Part shown: positions 34,643 through 44,567 of the stretch, piece by piece
Layout: the number at the start of each line of letters is the position of its first letter
Numbering within the stretch: position 1 is the first letter of the stretch
Assembly: GCA_021851325.1 (NCBI GenBank)
Contig: JAJZDZ010000006.1
Coordinates: forward strand, 62,001-126,000
Reading direction: 5' to 3'
Source: Pseudomonadota bacterium
GTDB taxonomy: Bacteria; Pseudomonadota; Alphaproteobacteria; Micropepsales; Micropepsaceae
Length of the DNA: 64,000 nucleotides
Program-made: the position numbers and the translations under genes
Notes under the pieces: model-generated
What the model saw: the letters and a program-made list of their open reading frames with translations, nothing else
Database searches by the model: none
Told to the model about the DNA's origin: nothing

Positions 34643-35851
34643 CTAGTGCGGATTGGTCGCCGGCCGTACTGCTGAACTTTCAAGCAGGCACGGCTCATCC
34701 CATTTACCCTCGGGACGCAGCAGCACATAAGGATTGGAATGCATACTGAGCGCCTCGGGATGGGGTTCAAGCTCACCCCACATCAGCACGTATTCATGAT
34801 CGGAAAAGACGAGTTTGTGGTTGCTTTCGAGGAGCTTGAAGCCAAACCGGGTCCAGTAATTGATCAACCGCTTCTGGACGTGGCCATAGACCTTGCGGTA
34901 GCCCTTGCGCCGCAGGAATTCCAGCGTTTCTCGTACCAGCTCCTTAGCCACTGGCGTGTTGCGATACCGCGGTAACACCGAAACCCTTTCGATCTTGGCG
35001 AAATCCGCAAAATAGCGCAGGCGAAGGGTAGCTGCGGGCTCCCCCCCGACCAAGCCCAACATGTGGGTCGCGGTACGATCGTTGCCGTCGAATTCCTCTT
35101 CGTAAGGGCACTGCTGCTCGATGAGATAGACAGCGGAGCGAATGGCCAAAGCCCGCTCCACATCCTCGCTGGTACGCGCAACCTTGACATCACATGTCGG
35201 CCGCTGCGGGCGAACTCTGGGTTCTCTCATCTTGAAGGCATCTGCCGCTCCCCCAAAAATAAAGAGGCCCCCGAGCCCATCATTTTCGGGATTGACGGCA
35301 CAAAATCCCTGGCGCCGCATCAGATTAAGGCCAGCCTGTGTGCCGGCCCGGGCATACAGCGGCGCGCCTCTGCAGATCCTGCCCAGAGAAATCGTAACCA
35401 TGGGCGTCGCCCGCGAAGACAGTCCCGGGGCCACCACGAGCCAGATATAAATGGCTTCGGGACGCTCATCGGTACTGGCGAGGAAGGCAAGGTCAGGATC
35501 CAGCGGATTAAGGCGTCCATCAATCAACGCCTGCGCACCAATAGTATTGAGCAGCAGAAAACCATAATATGCCAACAGTGGGCTTTCTGATTCGGCCGGG
35601 TATACGCCCCAGAACGAATAGGCATTGTGGTTGAGGACGCGGATGACAACCTCGTCCGAAGCAATGGTCTTCAGTTCCGGATGGGCGCGGGTCAGCGCAA
35701 ACGCCTCGTCCAGCTCGCCAACCGCCATTGGCCGGACCTGGATTGGTGTTTGTTGCGGATTGCTGTCGGCACGGGGCAGGTCAGCGGGCGGAGCCACCGA
35801 GGCAGTACAACCTGAGGACTCAGAAGAGATCGCAAAGAGTTCGTCTTTCAT
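34643..35851 (-). CDS. GNAT-family N-acetyltransferase with N-terminal extension
   Basis: 402 residues. The C-terminal third holds a GNAT fold (ATLRLRYFADFAKIERVSVL, YRNTPVAKELVRETLEFLRR, YRKVYGHVQKRLINYWTRFG). The first 200 residues form another domain which may be a degenerate second acetyltransferase. Substrate unknown. Start ATG 35851 is placed behind a G-rich SD; ATG 35875 is too near its SD. Divergent from the LysR gene at 35942, 90 bases apart, a likely target. Confidence 0.82.
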   Translation of the reverse strand: MKDELFAISSESSGCTASVAPPADLPRADSNPQQTPIQVRPMAVGELDEAFALTRAHPELKTIASDEVVIRVLNHNAYSFWGVYPAESESPLLAYYGFLLLNTIGAQALIDGRLNPLDPDLAFLASTDERPEAIYIWLVVAPGLSSRATPMVTISLGRICRGAPLYARAGTQAGLNLMRRQGFCAVNPENDGLGGLFIFGGAADAFKMREPRVRPQRPTCDVKVARTSEDVERALAIRSAVYLIEQQCPYEEEFDGNDRTATHMLGLVGGEPAATLRLRYFADFAKIERVSVLPRYRNTPVAKELVRETLEFLRRKGYRKVYGHVQKRLINYWTRFGFKLLESNHKLVFSDHEYVLMWGELEPHPEALSMHSNPYVLLRPEGKWDEPCLLESSAVRPATNPH

Positions 35852-35941
35852 ACCCAGCCCCCCAAGAACCCACATCTTCCTATAGCGATGTGCGTCTTCC
35901 AGGGAGGCAGGCTAAACCGATCGAAGGGACGGTAAGAGCGC

Positions 35942-36976
35942 ATGATTGCGCATGGGGCCATGCTGAAACTAGACGTGCCGGGTGGCTGGCCGGAGTGGGA
36001 CTGGGACGACTTTCGCGTCTTTGTCGCAGTGGCCCGGCATGGCAGCTATACCAGGGCGGCCCGGGAATTGGGTTGGACCCAGTCGGCGGTTAGCCGGCGG
36101 ATAGCGCGGCTGGAGCAGAGCCTGTCCTTGCGCCTGTTCGACCGCTCGTTCCGAGGTACTCAGCTTACTTCGGAAGGCGAGAAGCTGTTTTCTTACGCGA
36201 ATGGCGCCGAACTCATGCTTTCACGCGGGGTCCGCAGCGTTCGCGACGCCGTCCAGCGCCTGGATAGCGACTGCAATATGCTGCTCGGAGACGGGATCGC
36301 CAGCTACTGGATGCCGATGTTTCTACCGGCATTTCTTGCCCGTAACCCGGCCATCGCGCTCAATCTTTACACTGCACACAACGCGCATGCAGCTGGCACC
36401 CAGGTCTTTGATCTGGAGATCCAGTACAGCCACCCCTTGACCGAAGATGTGGTCGCCCTCCCCCTGGGCACGCTGCACTTTATGCTATTCGCGTCGCAAG
36501 ACTACCTGATGCGCTACGGGGTACCCTCGTCGTTGCGTGACCTGCGCCATCATCGCCTCACTGACACCGCGTACCGCCTGAGCGATCGAGGCTCATTTGC
36601 AGCCTGGGCGGGTCTGGACCGCGAGGCGGTGGTCGCTACAAATTCCAGCGTGGTCATGGGTGAGACAGTCCGTGCCGGCGGAGCCATCGGCCTTCTGGCA
36701 ACCTACGCCGCACTGATCGATCCGCGTCTTGTGCCTCTCTTACCAGAGGCCCACTTTCGCGTACCGGTCATGCTGTGCTTTGAGCGAGAAACTGCCAAAA
36801 AGCCCGCCGTGCGTGAAACCATCGACTTCCTGAAGAATGCCGTATTCGATCGCAATGCCATGCCATGGTTCGCAGACGAATTTCAGCGCCCAGCCAAGAA
36901 CTGGCGCAAAATTCTAGATGAGCATTTGGCCAGACTTGATGCAGACAATACACGTCCACATCTGGCCAGCATCTAG
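35942..36976 (+). CDS. LysR-family regulator, paralogue of the one at 6152
   Basis: About 344 residues. HTH: WDWDDFRVFVAVARHGSYTR, WTQSAVSRRIARLEQSLSLR. The effector domain shares with the first LysR the elements YWM-F-F-RNP, LGTLHFMLFASQDYLMRYG, LSD..W and VFDRNAMPWF. Such a pair marks one subfamily with a long C-terminal tail. The start may be 35942 or 35960; no good SD at either. The regulated gene is probably the divergent GNAT gene. Confidence 0.9.
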   Translation: MIAHGAMLKLDVPGGWPEWDWDDFRVFVAVARHGSYTRAARELGWTQSAVSRRIARLEQSLSLRLFDRSFRGTQLTSEGEKLFSYANGAELMLSRGVRSVRDAVQRLDSDCNMLLGDGIASYWMPMFLPAFLARNPAIALNLYTAHNAHAAGTQVFDLEIQYSHPLTEDVVALPLGTLHFMLFASQDYLMRYGVPSSLRDLRHHRLTDTAYRLSDRGSFAAWAGLDREAVVATNSSVVMGETVRAGGAIGLLATYAALIDPRLVPLLPEAHFRVPVMLCFERETAKKPAVRETIDFLKNAVFDRNAMPWFADEFQRPAKNWRKILDEHLARLDADNTRPHLASI

Positions 36977-37286
36977 AATACCGGCTCTTGCCGCGCAAAA
37001 TTCCTGCGCCTTTTGTACAGGCCAAGTGCGAATTCGTGCCTGCAATCAGGCATAGCACCGCAACAATCATCTCGGGCATTGGTAGCTACGATCTGACTCC
37101 AATGCCACAATCAGAAACGACTGTGCCGTGCCCTGGGATTAAACAAACTGGATTGCCGGCATTGCGACAGTAATTTTCAGAACCATAAAGTATCCAGTGG
37201 ATTTTCGCTGCCATGAACATCGACAGCATCCAGGCAAAGCGCGTCGACTTCTATGGCGCTCGCCCAATCGTCCTTGCGCCTTGAAC
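36977..37286. other. Intergenic between convergent genes
   Basis: 310 bases between the ends of the LysR and enoyl-CoA hydratase genes. No T-tailed hairpin or ORF worth calling. Confidence 0.3.
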
Positions 37287-38093
37287 TCACGCTCCAGTGA
37301 ATCTCGGCGGCCGCCTTTCCAAGAAATGTGCGACACCTTCCTTGAAATCTTCACAAGTTAAGCTGATAGCCATCTCGCGATCAGCTTCAGCCATCGAAGC
37401 CGCAAGGTTCTCGAGCAATCCATTCCAAAGCTGTCGCTTAATGATACGCGTGGATCGCGGGGAGACAGTCTCCGCCAGATCGCGAGCATAAGATTGCGCT
37501 TCCGCGACGGCATCGCCAGCTACGCGATCAACCAGACCAATGCGGTAGGCCTCATCGGCGCCAACGGCGCGAGATGAGTACATAAGATCCAGTGCCCGGC
37601 TGTGGCCAACAAGGCGCGTCAACATCCAGCTTGTGCCATGCTCAGCTATCAGACCGCGCTTGGAGAAGGCGGTGACAAACTTCGCTCCCTCGGCGGCAAA
37701 GCGAAGATCGCAGAAGAGAAGGAGTGCAAGGCCGAGGCCCGCTGCGGGACCATTAACCGCGGCGATGATTGGCTTGTCAATTGCTGGCAGCCAAGTCATG
37801 GGGTGTTTGAAATCATCGCGACCGGCGGGATCCACCGGGCTGAAGGCGGCCTTCCCAGTTTCACCCCTTGAGCTAATCGCGCTCAACGAGGCCATGTCCG
37901 CGCCAGCACAAAATCCCCTTCCCGCTCCGGTCAGAACGATTGCACGTACGAGCTTATCCTCCCGGGCTTCCTCCATCGCCTCACGCAACTCCCGACCCAT
38001 AGCGGGAGTCCACGCGTTAAGTCGGTCAGGCCGGTTCAAGGTCACGGTCGCCACACCGCGATCCACGGCATAAAGAACTTCGTTATAGCTCAC
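37287..38093 (-). CDS. Enoyl-CoA hydratase/isomerase family protein
   Basis: 268 residues of the crotonase fold. ATVTLNRPDRLNAWTPAM, the first oxyanion-hole strand AGRGFCAGADMASL, and the second NGPAAGLGLALLLFCDLRFA are intact; FSKRGLIAEHGTSWMLTRLV carries a Glu at the catalytic position. It hydrates or isomerises acyl-CoA double bonds, as in beta-oxidation. Start: GTG 38093 with GGAGG 5 bases upstream, better than the ATG at 38117. Confidence 0.92.
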   Translation of the reverse strand: MSYNEVLYAVDRGVATVTLNRPDRLNAWTPAMGRELREAMEEAREDKLVRAIVLTGAGRGFCAGADMASLSAISSRGETGKAAFSPVDPAGRDDFKHPMTWLPAIDKPIIAAVNGPAAGLGLALLLFCDLRFAAEGAKFVTAFSKRGLIAEHGTSWMLTRLVGHSRALDLMYSSRAVGADEAYRIGLVDRVAGDAVAEAQSYARDLAETVSPRSTRIIKRQLWNGLLENLAASMAEADREMAISLTCEDFKEGVAHFLERRPPRFTGA

Positions 38094-38602
38094 GACAACC
38101 TCCAGAATTAGTCGCAACGGACTTGGCTACTCGGCGCAGAGCACAGCATGCTCTTCCCGCCAGGAGCCACCAGACCGCGAACAAGAGCTTTCGGCCCTGG
38201 TAAAGACCAATTACCCGCCATGACATCAATCACACACTGCTTAATCTCTGAAATTGCTGAAATGAACGACATGCCATTCGTAATTACAAATCCTGCTTCA
38301 GGAAAGCAGCAATCTACCGTTCGATGCTATCGCCCGCAGCAACCTCTTTCAAGCGCACAGGAAAAGCCGCCGTTAACGTATCATCAATTCGAGTCGCAGT
38401 TTCGCAGCGGATTCGTGTAAATTTGGACAAGAATCGTGGAAACCACCATGTCGTCTTCGTCTGTGCGCCGTCGCTATCGGTGGTGTCAGAAGTATTGAGG
38501 GCAATGCCGTATCTTTCCCGCCGCATGCCGTAATACTAGGATCATTCAAGACCTGGAGAAGATGTCCCGGGCTGATCCTGCATATGTCCGAGGAGAGGCA
38601 AC
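38094..38602. other. Intergenic, divergent promoters
   Basis: 509 bases between the divergent hydratase and amidohydrolase genes. Several ORFs of about 70 codons on both strands lack SD and motifs. Nothing else recognised. Confidence 0.3.
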
Positions 38603-39871
38603 ATGAATTCTCTAACAACAGTCGGTGCCAGCTCAATCCTTGAAAATCTCGGCAACGTGCTCCCCGATCTGGAACTCCTATACAAGGATCTGCACGCCCA
38701 TCCGGAGTTATCTATGCACGAGACCCGTACTGCAGGGATTGCCGCGGAATGGCTTCGTAAACAGGGATTCGAGGTGACGACGGGTGTAGGAAAAACCGGC
38801 GTAGTTGGTCTGCTGCACAATGGGAGCGGCCCGACAATCATGCTGCGTGCTGATATGGATGCGCTGCCCATCGCTGAATCGACAGGGCTTCCTTATGCGA
38901 GCAAAATGACCTGCGCGGACGCCGACGGAAAGACCGTGCCTGTCGGGCACATGTGTGGTCACGATATTCACGTGGCATGGCTGGCGGGTGCCTCCGCGCT
39001 GTTTGCAAGGGCCCGGGAGTCCTGGCGGGGTACGTTAATGGTCGTCTTCCAGCCTGGCGAGGAGACCGCGCAAGGCGCCAAGGCCATGTTGGCTGACGAT
39101 TTCCTCATTCGTTTTCCAAAGCCGGTAGTCGTCCTCGGCCAGCACGTCATGGTCGGAAAAGCTGGTGACATCGCAGGAAGTGCGGGCCCCATCACCTCAG
39201 CGGCAGATAGCCTACAGATCAGGCTGTTTGGCCGGGGCGCACACGGGTCGATGCCACAGGCTGCTATTGATCCGGTCGTCATGGCGGCGGCGACAGTCAT
39301 GCGGCTCCAGACCATAGTTTCGCGGGAGCTCGCCGCAGCAGAGACAGCGGTCGTGACGGTTGGAGTCCTACAGGCAGGATTCAAAGAAAACGTTATTCCA
39401 GACGAGGCGATTATCAAGCTGAATGTCCGCACATTCGATGAACAGACACGTCAACGGGTGTTGGCCGCCATCGAGCGGATTGCCAATGCCGAAGCCGAAG
39501 CCTCCGGCGCTCCCCGCAAACCAGAGATCACCACACTTGATCGATATCCGCTCAATTTCAACGACGAGAAGGCGAGCAAGCGTATCGCTGACGCATTCCG
39601 CGCTTATTTCTCGCCTGAGCGCGTACACCACACCGGACCCGCTCCAGCGAGCGAGGACTTCGGTTGTTTCGGAACAGCCTGGAGCATTCCTTCAGTTTTC
39701 TGGTTTGTCGGCGGTACTGACCCTAAGACCTATGCAGCGGCCAAAGCGTCTGGAACGCTTAATCGACTTCCGGTTAATCATAGCCCTCAGTTTGCACCGG
39801 TTATCCATCCGACCCTGGAAGCCGGAGTGGAGGCATTGGTCGTCGCAGCGCTCGTATGGCTGGGACCCTAG
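38603..39871 (+). CDS. M20-family amidohydrolase, hippurate-hydrolase-like
   Basis: 422 residues. Metal ligands and catalytic features of M20D enzymes: DLHAHPELSMHE, RADMDALPIAE, GHMCGHDIHVAWL, FQPGEETAQGAKAML (Glu-Glu), and APASEDFGCF near the end. A dimerisation domain sits in the middle (GRGAHGSMPQAAIDPVVMAA). It hydrolyses N-acyl amino acids or similar amides. AGAGGC lies 4-5 bases before the ATG. The TRIC gene follows 17 bases later, so they probably form an operon. Confidence 0.94.
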   Translation: MNSLTTVGASSILENLGNVLPDLELLYKDLHAHPELSMHETRTAGIAAEWLRKQGFEVTTGVGKTGVVGLLHNGSGPTIMLRADMDALPIAESTGLPYASKMTCADADGKTVPVGHMCGHDIHVAWLAGASALFARARESWRGTLMVVFQPGEETAQGAKAMLADDFLIRFPKPVVVLGQHVMVGKAGDIAGSAGPITSAADSLQIRLFGRGAHGSMPQAAIDPVVMAAATVMRLQTIVSRELAAAETAVVTVGVLQAGFKENVIPDEAIIKLNVRTFDEQTRQRVLAAIERIANAEAEASGAPRKPEITTLDRYPLNFNDEKASKRIADAFRAYFSPERVHHTGPAPASEDFGCFGTAWSIPSVFWFVGGTDPKTYAAAKASGTLNRLPVNHSPQFAPVIHPTLEAGVEALVVAALVWLGP

Positions 39872-39888
39872 ATAGGTTGGGATCTGAA

Positions 39889-40566
39889 ATGCAAAGTCCA
39901 AAACCCGAAGTGCTGCTGCTCGTGCTGAATCTCGCCGGTACCTTTGTGTTCGCGCTTAGCGGAGCGACAGCTGGCGTCAAACGGCAGCTCGATCTTTTTG
40001 GCGTCTTGGTGCTTTCGTTTGTGGCAGGCAATTTCGGGGGACTGACACGTGACGTCCTGATCGGATCCGTTCCACCCGGTGCGGTCAGCGACTGGCGGTA
40101 TTTGGCGGTATCTCTGCTTGCCGGTGTGATCACGTTCTACTGGTTTCCGGCAATCGACCGCTTGAGCAGCCCGGTGCTTGTGTTCGATGCGGCGGGACTG
40201 GGATTATTTGCTGTGTCGGGGACACAGAAGGCGCTTGGGTTTGGCCTTAACCCGTTCATGGCCGCGTTACTTGGGATGCTTACGGGCATTGGAGGCGGCA
40301 TGGCTCGCGACATCCTTCTGGCCGAAGTACCGACAGTTCTCCGGGCTGACATATATGCGATTGCCGCTCTGGCAGGCGCCATGACCGTTGTCGTAGGCCA
40401 GTATCTTCACCTGCCCGCAGCTGAAGCCACCATTGGCGGCGCCGTTCTTTGTTTTGGCCTGCGGCTTATGGCCATTCAACGAGGGTGGCATCTTCCGGTA
40501 ATGAGACGGCCTGATCGTCAGGACCCGCCGCCTGGCTCACCGAATGGCGAGATGGACGGCCAATGA
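39889..40566 (+). CDS. Trimeric intracellular cation (TRIC/UPF0126) channel protein
   Basis: 225 residues, about seven membrane helices in two repeats, each with the glycine motif: GGLTRDVLIG and GGGMARDILLAEVP. FALSGATAGVKR and FAVSGTQKALGFG mark the repeat starts. The bacterial family forms homotrimeric K+-permeable channels. ATG 39889 has GGGA 7 bases upstream; 39856 would overlap the amidohydrolase stop and disrupt the lead. The C-terminal tail is hydrophilic. Confidence 0.9.
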   Translation: MQSPKPEVLLLVLNLAGTFVFALSGATAGVKRQLDLFGVLVLSFVAGNFGGLTRDVLIGSVPPGAVSDWRYLAVSLLAGVITFYWFPAIDRLSSPVLVFDAAGLGLFAVSGTQKALGFGLNPFMAALLGMLTGIGGGMARDILLAEVPTVLRADIYAIAALAGAMTVVVGQYLHLPAAEATIGGAVLCFGLRLMAIQRGWHLPVMRRPDRQDPPPGSPNGEMDGQ

Positions 40567-40767
40567 AGGCATGCGTGAATTGAGGCTGTCATGACCTGCC
40601 TAGCCGCGGTGATGTCATCGCATCCCACACGATGACCCTGTCGCCTCTCATGGCACCCAAAGACCGTAGACCTTGTGCACCCGTCAGGCAGCAGTCGTGG
40701 CCAATGCCGCAGCGGGATAGCAAGCACTCGCCCGTGCGTCGATCTACCTTGCCAACATGGAAGGGGG

Positions 40768-40854
40768 TGGTGCCCAAGGTCGGACTCGAACCGACAAGCC
40801 CTTGCGGGCGCTGGATTTTGAGTCCAGTGCGTCTACCAATTCCACCACTTGGGC
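40768..40854 (-). tRNA. tRNA-Leu (CAA)
   Basis: Minus strand: acceptor GCCCAAG pairs with CTTGGGC, D-arm GTGGAATTGGTAGAC, anticodon stem CTGGA/TCCAG with loop CTCAAAA (anticodon CAA), variable arm GCGCCCGCAAGGGCTT, T-arm TCGGTTCGAGTCCGA, and encoded CCA at 40768-40770. 87 bases. Confidence 0.95.
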
Positions 40855-41232
40855 AGCCGGACAGCTATAGCGGCTGACACGCCATTCGCCAAGATCTGCC
40901 GGGGCGACTTTGCACAATCAATTCCTGCATCCACCGCTGCTGGGGAGCTGGAGCACATGAGCTCCTCCTGCGGACGCCCTAATCGGTGGTATTCGATACC
41001 GATTTGTCCAATACCCCACACGGCTCAATAGCGGGGTTTGCCTTCGGGACCACGCAGGCGGCCCCACGGTGTCCTGAAGGCTGGCCTGAACCCATCTGCG
41101 GCTGGCAGAGGAAGGCCAGCTCAGGTTCCAGCGTCAGGGCCACGGAGCCCAGAGGCAAGGTTACCTTTAATCGGCATGGTAGAGCGCGCCAGTCCGGGGG
41201 CCCGGGCGCCCTCAGTCTTTTGCCAAAGCGGT
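40855..41232. other. Intergenic upstream of tRNA-Leu
   Basis: 378 bases. AATCGGT (40981-40987) / ACCGATT (40998-41004) is a 7-bp inverted repeat between the tRNA and YkgJ-like genes. No gene seen. Confidence 0.3.
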
Positions 41233-41598
41233 CTAGTTCGTATTGTCCGTCAGCGCGATGAAGTCCGGGTCATCCTGGGTCTCGCGCTCGATCCGCAGAA
41301 ATTCATAATATCCGCACTTGCCAGTGGGATAAGCGCGACAGATGGCCGGGCGTGCCGTGTAGACCGTGCAACGGCGCTCCTCGGTATCAAAGAATTGGCA
41401 AATGCGACCAAAATACTTGTCCTTCTTGCGCCGCATCGAATATTTGACACCATATCGCTCAGCCGTGAAACGCGCCTTTGCCTCCTTGAAGCTGAGAGCG
41501 AAGTGCTTGGCCAGGCGCTCCACATCGCGCTTGGTCAGGGCGATCAGCGGATAGGAGCAGCAATAGCCCGGGCATTTCGAGCAATCATAGGATGGCAT
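41233..41598 (-). CDS. YkgJ-family cysteine cluster protein
   Basis: 121 residues. The Cys pattern CSKCPGYCC (Cys6, 9, 13, 14), then CQFFDTEERRCTVYTARPAI and CRAYPTGKCGY, defines the YkgJ/UPF0153 zinc- or iron-binding cluster family. RPAICRAYP is its signature. Biochemical role unknown. It follows bioD by 42 bases in the same direction, so it may be co-transcribed with bioFD. Confidence 0.9.
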   Translation of the reverse strand: MPSYDCSKCPGYCCSYPLIALTKRDVERLAKHFALSFKEAKARFTAERYGVKYSMRRKKDKYFGRICQFFDTEERRCTVYTARPAICRAYPTGKCGYYEFLRIERETQDDPDFIALTDNTN

Positions 41599-41640
41599 AG
41601 GTGCAAAGCTTTCCTGTGTTGGGCTTCAGCCGATAACATC

Positions 41641-42306
41641 CTAAAGTGGCCGCAGCAATGCAGCCAGCGACGAAATATCGCCATCGCGCGCCAGCGGGAG
41701 AACCGGAATATCCGGAGCAAAACGGGCGATCGCCGCAGCAGTTTCGGCAAGCGGCACAGGCGCGCCGCCGCAATCATTGATTATCACCACGCGCGGCCGG
41801 AGCTTGACGGCGGCCAGCGCCTCAAGGGCGGTCAGCGTGTGGCTGATACTACCCAGATACCCACCAGCTACGAGCACGCTGGGGATTGCCAGTTCAACGA
41901 GCCAGTCCCTGACCGTATGCACCCCATCAATCGGCACCATTACCCCACCCACACCCTCAACCAGGAGCAGACCCTTGTGGTTCGCTATCCGTTGGCGGCA
42001 GAAGGCGATGAGCTCGTCAAAGGCGATGGAACGGCCCTCGCGCGCGGCAGCCATGTCGGGTGACAGCGGCGCCGCGAACCGCCACGGCGAAATCCGTGCC
42101 AACGTCTCTGGAGCAAGGGGCTCTTCCATAGCAGCGAGAAGAACGCCTGGATCGCTCAGTGCCGGATCAATACCTGGAAAGCCGCTGACCACAGGCTTCA
42201 GGGCGCAGGCGGTTTCACCTGCGGCGCGGAACGCACGTACCAGCGCCGCAGTGACATAGGTCTTGCCGATATCGGTTCCCGTTGCGGTGATAAAATAAGC
42301 ACTCAT
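41641..42306 (-). CDS. bioD: Dethiobiotin synthase
   Basis: 221 residues, P-loop ATGTDIGKTYVTAALV (Lys15, Thr16) at the N-terminus, KPVVSG, and the LLLVEGVGGVMVPI block. It closes the ureido ring of dethiobiotin using ATP, CO2 and DAPA. Overlaps bioF by 4 bases (ATGA), so they are translationally coupled. Confidence 0.96.
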   Translation of the reverse strand: MSAYFITATGTDIGKTYVTAALVRAFRAAGETACALKPVVSGFPGIDPALSDPGVLLAAMEEPLAPETLARISPWRFAAPLSPDMAAAREGRSIAFDELIAFCRQRIANHKGLLLVEGVGGVMVPIDGVHTVRDWLVELAIPSVLVAGGYLGSISHTLTALEALAAVKLRPRVVIINDCGGAPVPLAETAAAIARFAPDIPVLPLARDGDISSLAALLRPL

Positions 42307-43493
42307 GCAGAAAGCCTCGCTGCGTCTGCCGTCGTCATGGGAGCTGCACCGTTAAGGATCCGGGTTCGAATTATCTCGGCGAGACGAACGACATCGGTAT
42401 CGGCATGCAGCGCACTGAATGCGATCCGCAGCCGGGCGGTACCGGCTGGAACCGTGGGCGGTCGGATGGCGACGACGGCAAATCCCATCTCTTCCAGGAT
42501 CGACGAGGCGCGCAGCGCAGCCGTCTCCTCGCCCAGCACCAGAGGCACGATCGGGCTTTGCGCCTCTGCGAGGCCGAGCGCGCCGGTGAACAGGCGAGCC
42601 TTGGCCAGTGGCGCGGCGACCCGTTCAGGCTCCTTGCGAATGATGTCGAGCGCCGCTATGGCCGCAGCAATCTGTGCCGGGGGAAGCCCGGTCGAGTAGA
42701 TCAGCGTCCGCGCCCTCGTGCGCATGAGCTCAATCACCGGCCGGTTTGCGCACAGATATCCGCCATAGGAGCCCAGCGCCTTCGATAAGGTGCCCATCTG
42801 CAGGTCCGGGATCACGCCCATGGCCGCTGCCGAGCCAGCACCAGCGCCCAGAACCCCAAGCCCATGCGCATCGTCGCTCATCAGCCAGGCATCAAATCTG
42901 GCCGCCAGGCGCACAAGAGCAGGCAAAGGCGCAAGATCGCCGTCCATCGAAAACACGCCATCGGTCAGAATAAGGGCACGGGCATGGGAGGCGCGATGGC
43001 AGGCTAGGAGTTCTTCAAGATGGGTGACGTCGTTGTGGCGAAAGACATGCAGCTGGGCCTGCGACAATTGTGCCCCTGCCCACAGACAGGAATGGCAAAG
43101 GGCGTCGGCAAAAATCACGTCGCCAGTACCAACTAGACTTGGCACTATGCCAGTGTTGGCCAGATATCCGGAGCCAAAGACACAAGCGTCGTCTGTTTTT
43201 TTCAGCTGCGCCAGCCGCTGTTCGAGCTCACCATAAAGTGGGTGATTGCCAGTCACGAGACGGGAGGCCCCGGCGCCCACGCCGTAGCGGTCGATGGCAG
43301 CTTTGGCCGCCGCTTTGAGCTGAGGATGTGCGCTGAGGCCGAGATAATCGTTGCAGGAGAACGATAGCAGGCGACGGCCGCCACGGACAATCCACACGCC
43401 TTCGCGCGCAGTATCCCGCAAGCGGCGACGGAGCGCTTGCGCCTCGAGCGCCGCCAGCTTCTCCTCTGCGTAAAGATCCAGGGATCCTGCCAT
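42303..43493 (-). CDS. bioF: 8-amino-7-oxononanoate synthase
   Basis: 396 residues, PLP-dependent alpha-oxoamine synthase: [68 protein letters not shown], and the PLP Lys in [15 protein letters not shown]. It joins pimeloyl thioester and alanine. First gene of the leftward bio unit, 85 bases from bioB. Confidence 0.96.
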   Translation of the reverse strand: MAGSLDLYAEEKLAALEAQALRRRLRDTAREGVWIVRGGRRLLSFSCNDYLGLSAHPQLKAAAKAAIDRYGVGAGASRLVTGNHPLYGELEQRLAQLKKTDDACVFGSGYLANTGIVPSLVGTGDVIFADALCHSCLWAGAQLSQAQLHVFRHNDVTHLEELLACHRASHARALILTDGVFSMDGDLAPLPALVRLAARFDAWLMSDDAHGLGVLGAGAGSAAAMGVIPDLQMGTLSKALGSYGGYLCANRPVIELMRTRARTLIYSTGLPPAQIAAAIAALDIIRKEPERVAAPLAKARLFTGALGLAEAQSPIVPLVLGEETAALRASSILEEMGFAVVAIRPPTVPAGTARLRIAFSALHADTDVVRLAEIIRTRILNGAAPMTTADAARLSA

Positions 43494-43506
43494 CCCGATA
43501 CCCCGC

Positions 43507-43533
43507 TTGCACCTCTGTCGTAGCCGATATAAT
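43507..43533 (+). promoter_or_regulatory. Promoter for bioB
   Basis: TATAAT at 43528-43533 with TTGCAC at 43507-43512 (15-base spacer; CTTGCA gives 16). It lies in the divergent bioF-bioB region about 45 bases before the bioB ATG. No BioR-type or BirA-type site was recognised. Confidence 0.5.
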
Positions 43534-43578
43534 GCCTGTAGCCTGCCGATCCAATCCCGTTACTCGGAGGACCTGCCC

Positions 43579-44553
43579 ATGAACGCCCCTGTGAATCTTG
43601 ATGCAGGAAAACTGCGCCACGATTGGAGCCGGCAGGAAATTGCCGACCTCTTTGCCCTGCCCTTTTCGGAACTGATCTATCGCGCCCATACTGTTCACCG
43701 GGCCCGCTTCGACGCAAGCGAGGTGCAGATCTCCACGCTGCTGTCGATCAAGACCGGTGGCTGCCCGGAAGATTGTGCCTACTGCCCGCAGAGCGCGGCC
43801 CATGACACTGGCGTCAAAGCTGAAAAGCTAATGGAAATCGAGGCAGTTCTGAGAGATGCGCGTGCCGCGAAGGAGGGTGGTGCGACCCGCTTCTGCATGG
43901 GCGCGGCCTGGCGCTCCCCCAAGGACCGAGACCTTGATACGGTCTGCCAGATGGTTGAAGGCGTTCGCGCCCTGGGCATGGAGACCTGTGTCACGCTTGG
44001 CATGCTCACGGCCATGCAGGCAAACAAGCTGAAAGCAGCCGGGCTCGACTACTACAACCACAATCTCGACACCTCACCCGAATATTACGGCGAAATCATC
44101 AGTACACGTACCTATCAGGATCGTCTCGACACGCTCACTCATGTGCGGGACGCCGGCATTAACGTCTGCTGTGGCGGTATTGTGGGAATGGGGGAGACCC
44201 GCAATGACCGCATTGGCATGATTCATGCGCTGGCGACACTGCCAGTCCACCCCGAAAGCGTACCGATCAACCTGCTTGTGCAGGTCGAGGGTACACCTGT
44301 GTCCAAGGGACAGGCGGCCGATATCATTGAATTTGTCAGGACCATCGCCGTCGCCCGCCTGACCATGCCCGCCTCCATGGTGCGACTGTCAGCTGGTCGC
44401 GAAACCATGAGTGACGAGGGCCAGGCCCTCGCCTTTTTTGCCGGAGCCAATTCCATCTTCTGCGGCGCCAAGCTTCTGACCACCCCCAACCCTAGCCGCG
44501 ATCGCGATACCGCACTTTTTGACCGCCTTGGCATCCGGGCCATGGCGCTCTAG
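43579..44553 (+). CDS. bioB: Biotin synthase
   Basis: 324 residues, radical SAM enzyme that inserts sulfur into dethiobiotin. The 4Fe-4S ligands are C62-PED-C66-AY-C69; further hallmarks are [13 protein letters not shown] and the 2Fe-2S region [38 protein letters not shown] is 7 bases before ATG 43579, which discards longer starts at 43507. bioA follows after 14 bases. Confidence 0.97.
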   Translation: MNAPVNLDAGKLRHDWSRQEIADLFALPFSELIYRAHTVHRARFDASEVQISTLLSIKTGGCPEDCAYCPQSAAHDTGVKAEKLMEIEAVLRDARAAKEGGATRFCMGAAWRSPKDRDLDTVCQMVEGVRALGMETCVTLGMLTAMQANKLKAAGLDYYNHNLDTSPEYYGEIISTRTYQDRLDTLTHVRDAGINVCCGGIVGMGETRNDRIGMIHALATLPVHPESVPINLLVQVEGTPVSKGQAADIIEFVRTIAVARLTMPASMVRLSAGRETMSDEGQALAFFAGANSIFCGAKLLTTPNPSRDRDTALFDRLGIRAMAL

Positions 44554-44567
44554 CCCATCGCTGTCGG

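Noticed and set aside
38314-38533. Overlapping ORFs of about 70 codons on both strands in the hydratase/amidohydrolase gap
   Set aside because: No SD, no motif; neither is better than the other.
41038-42063. 341-codon plus-strand ORF over YkgJ and bioD
   Set aside because: Antisense to two recognised genes; its sequence has no family features.
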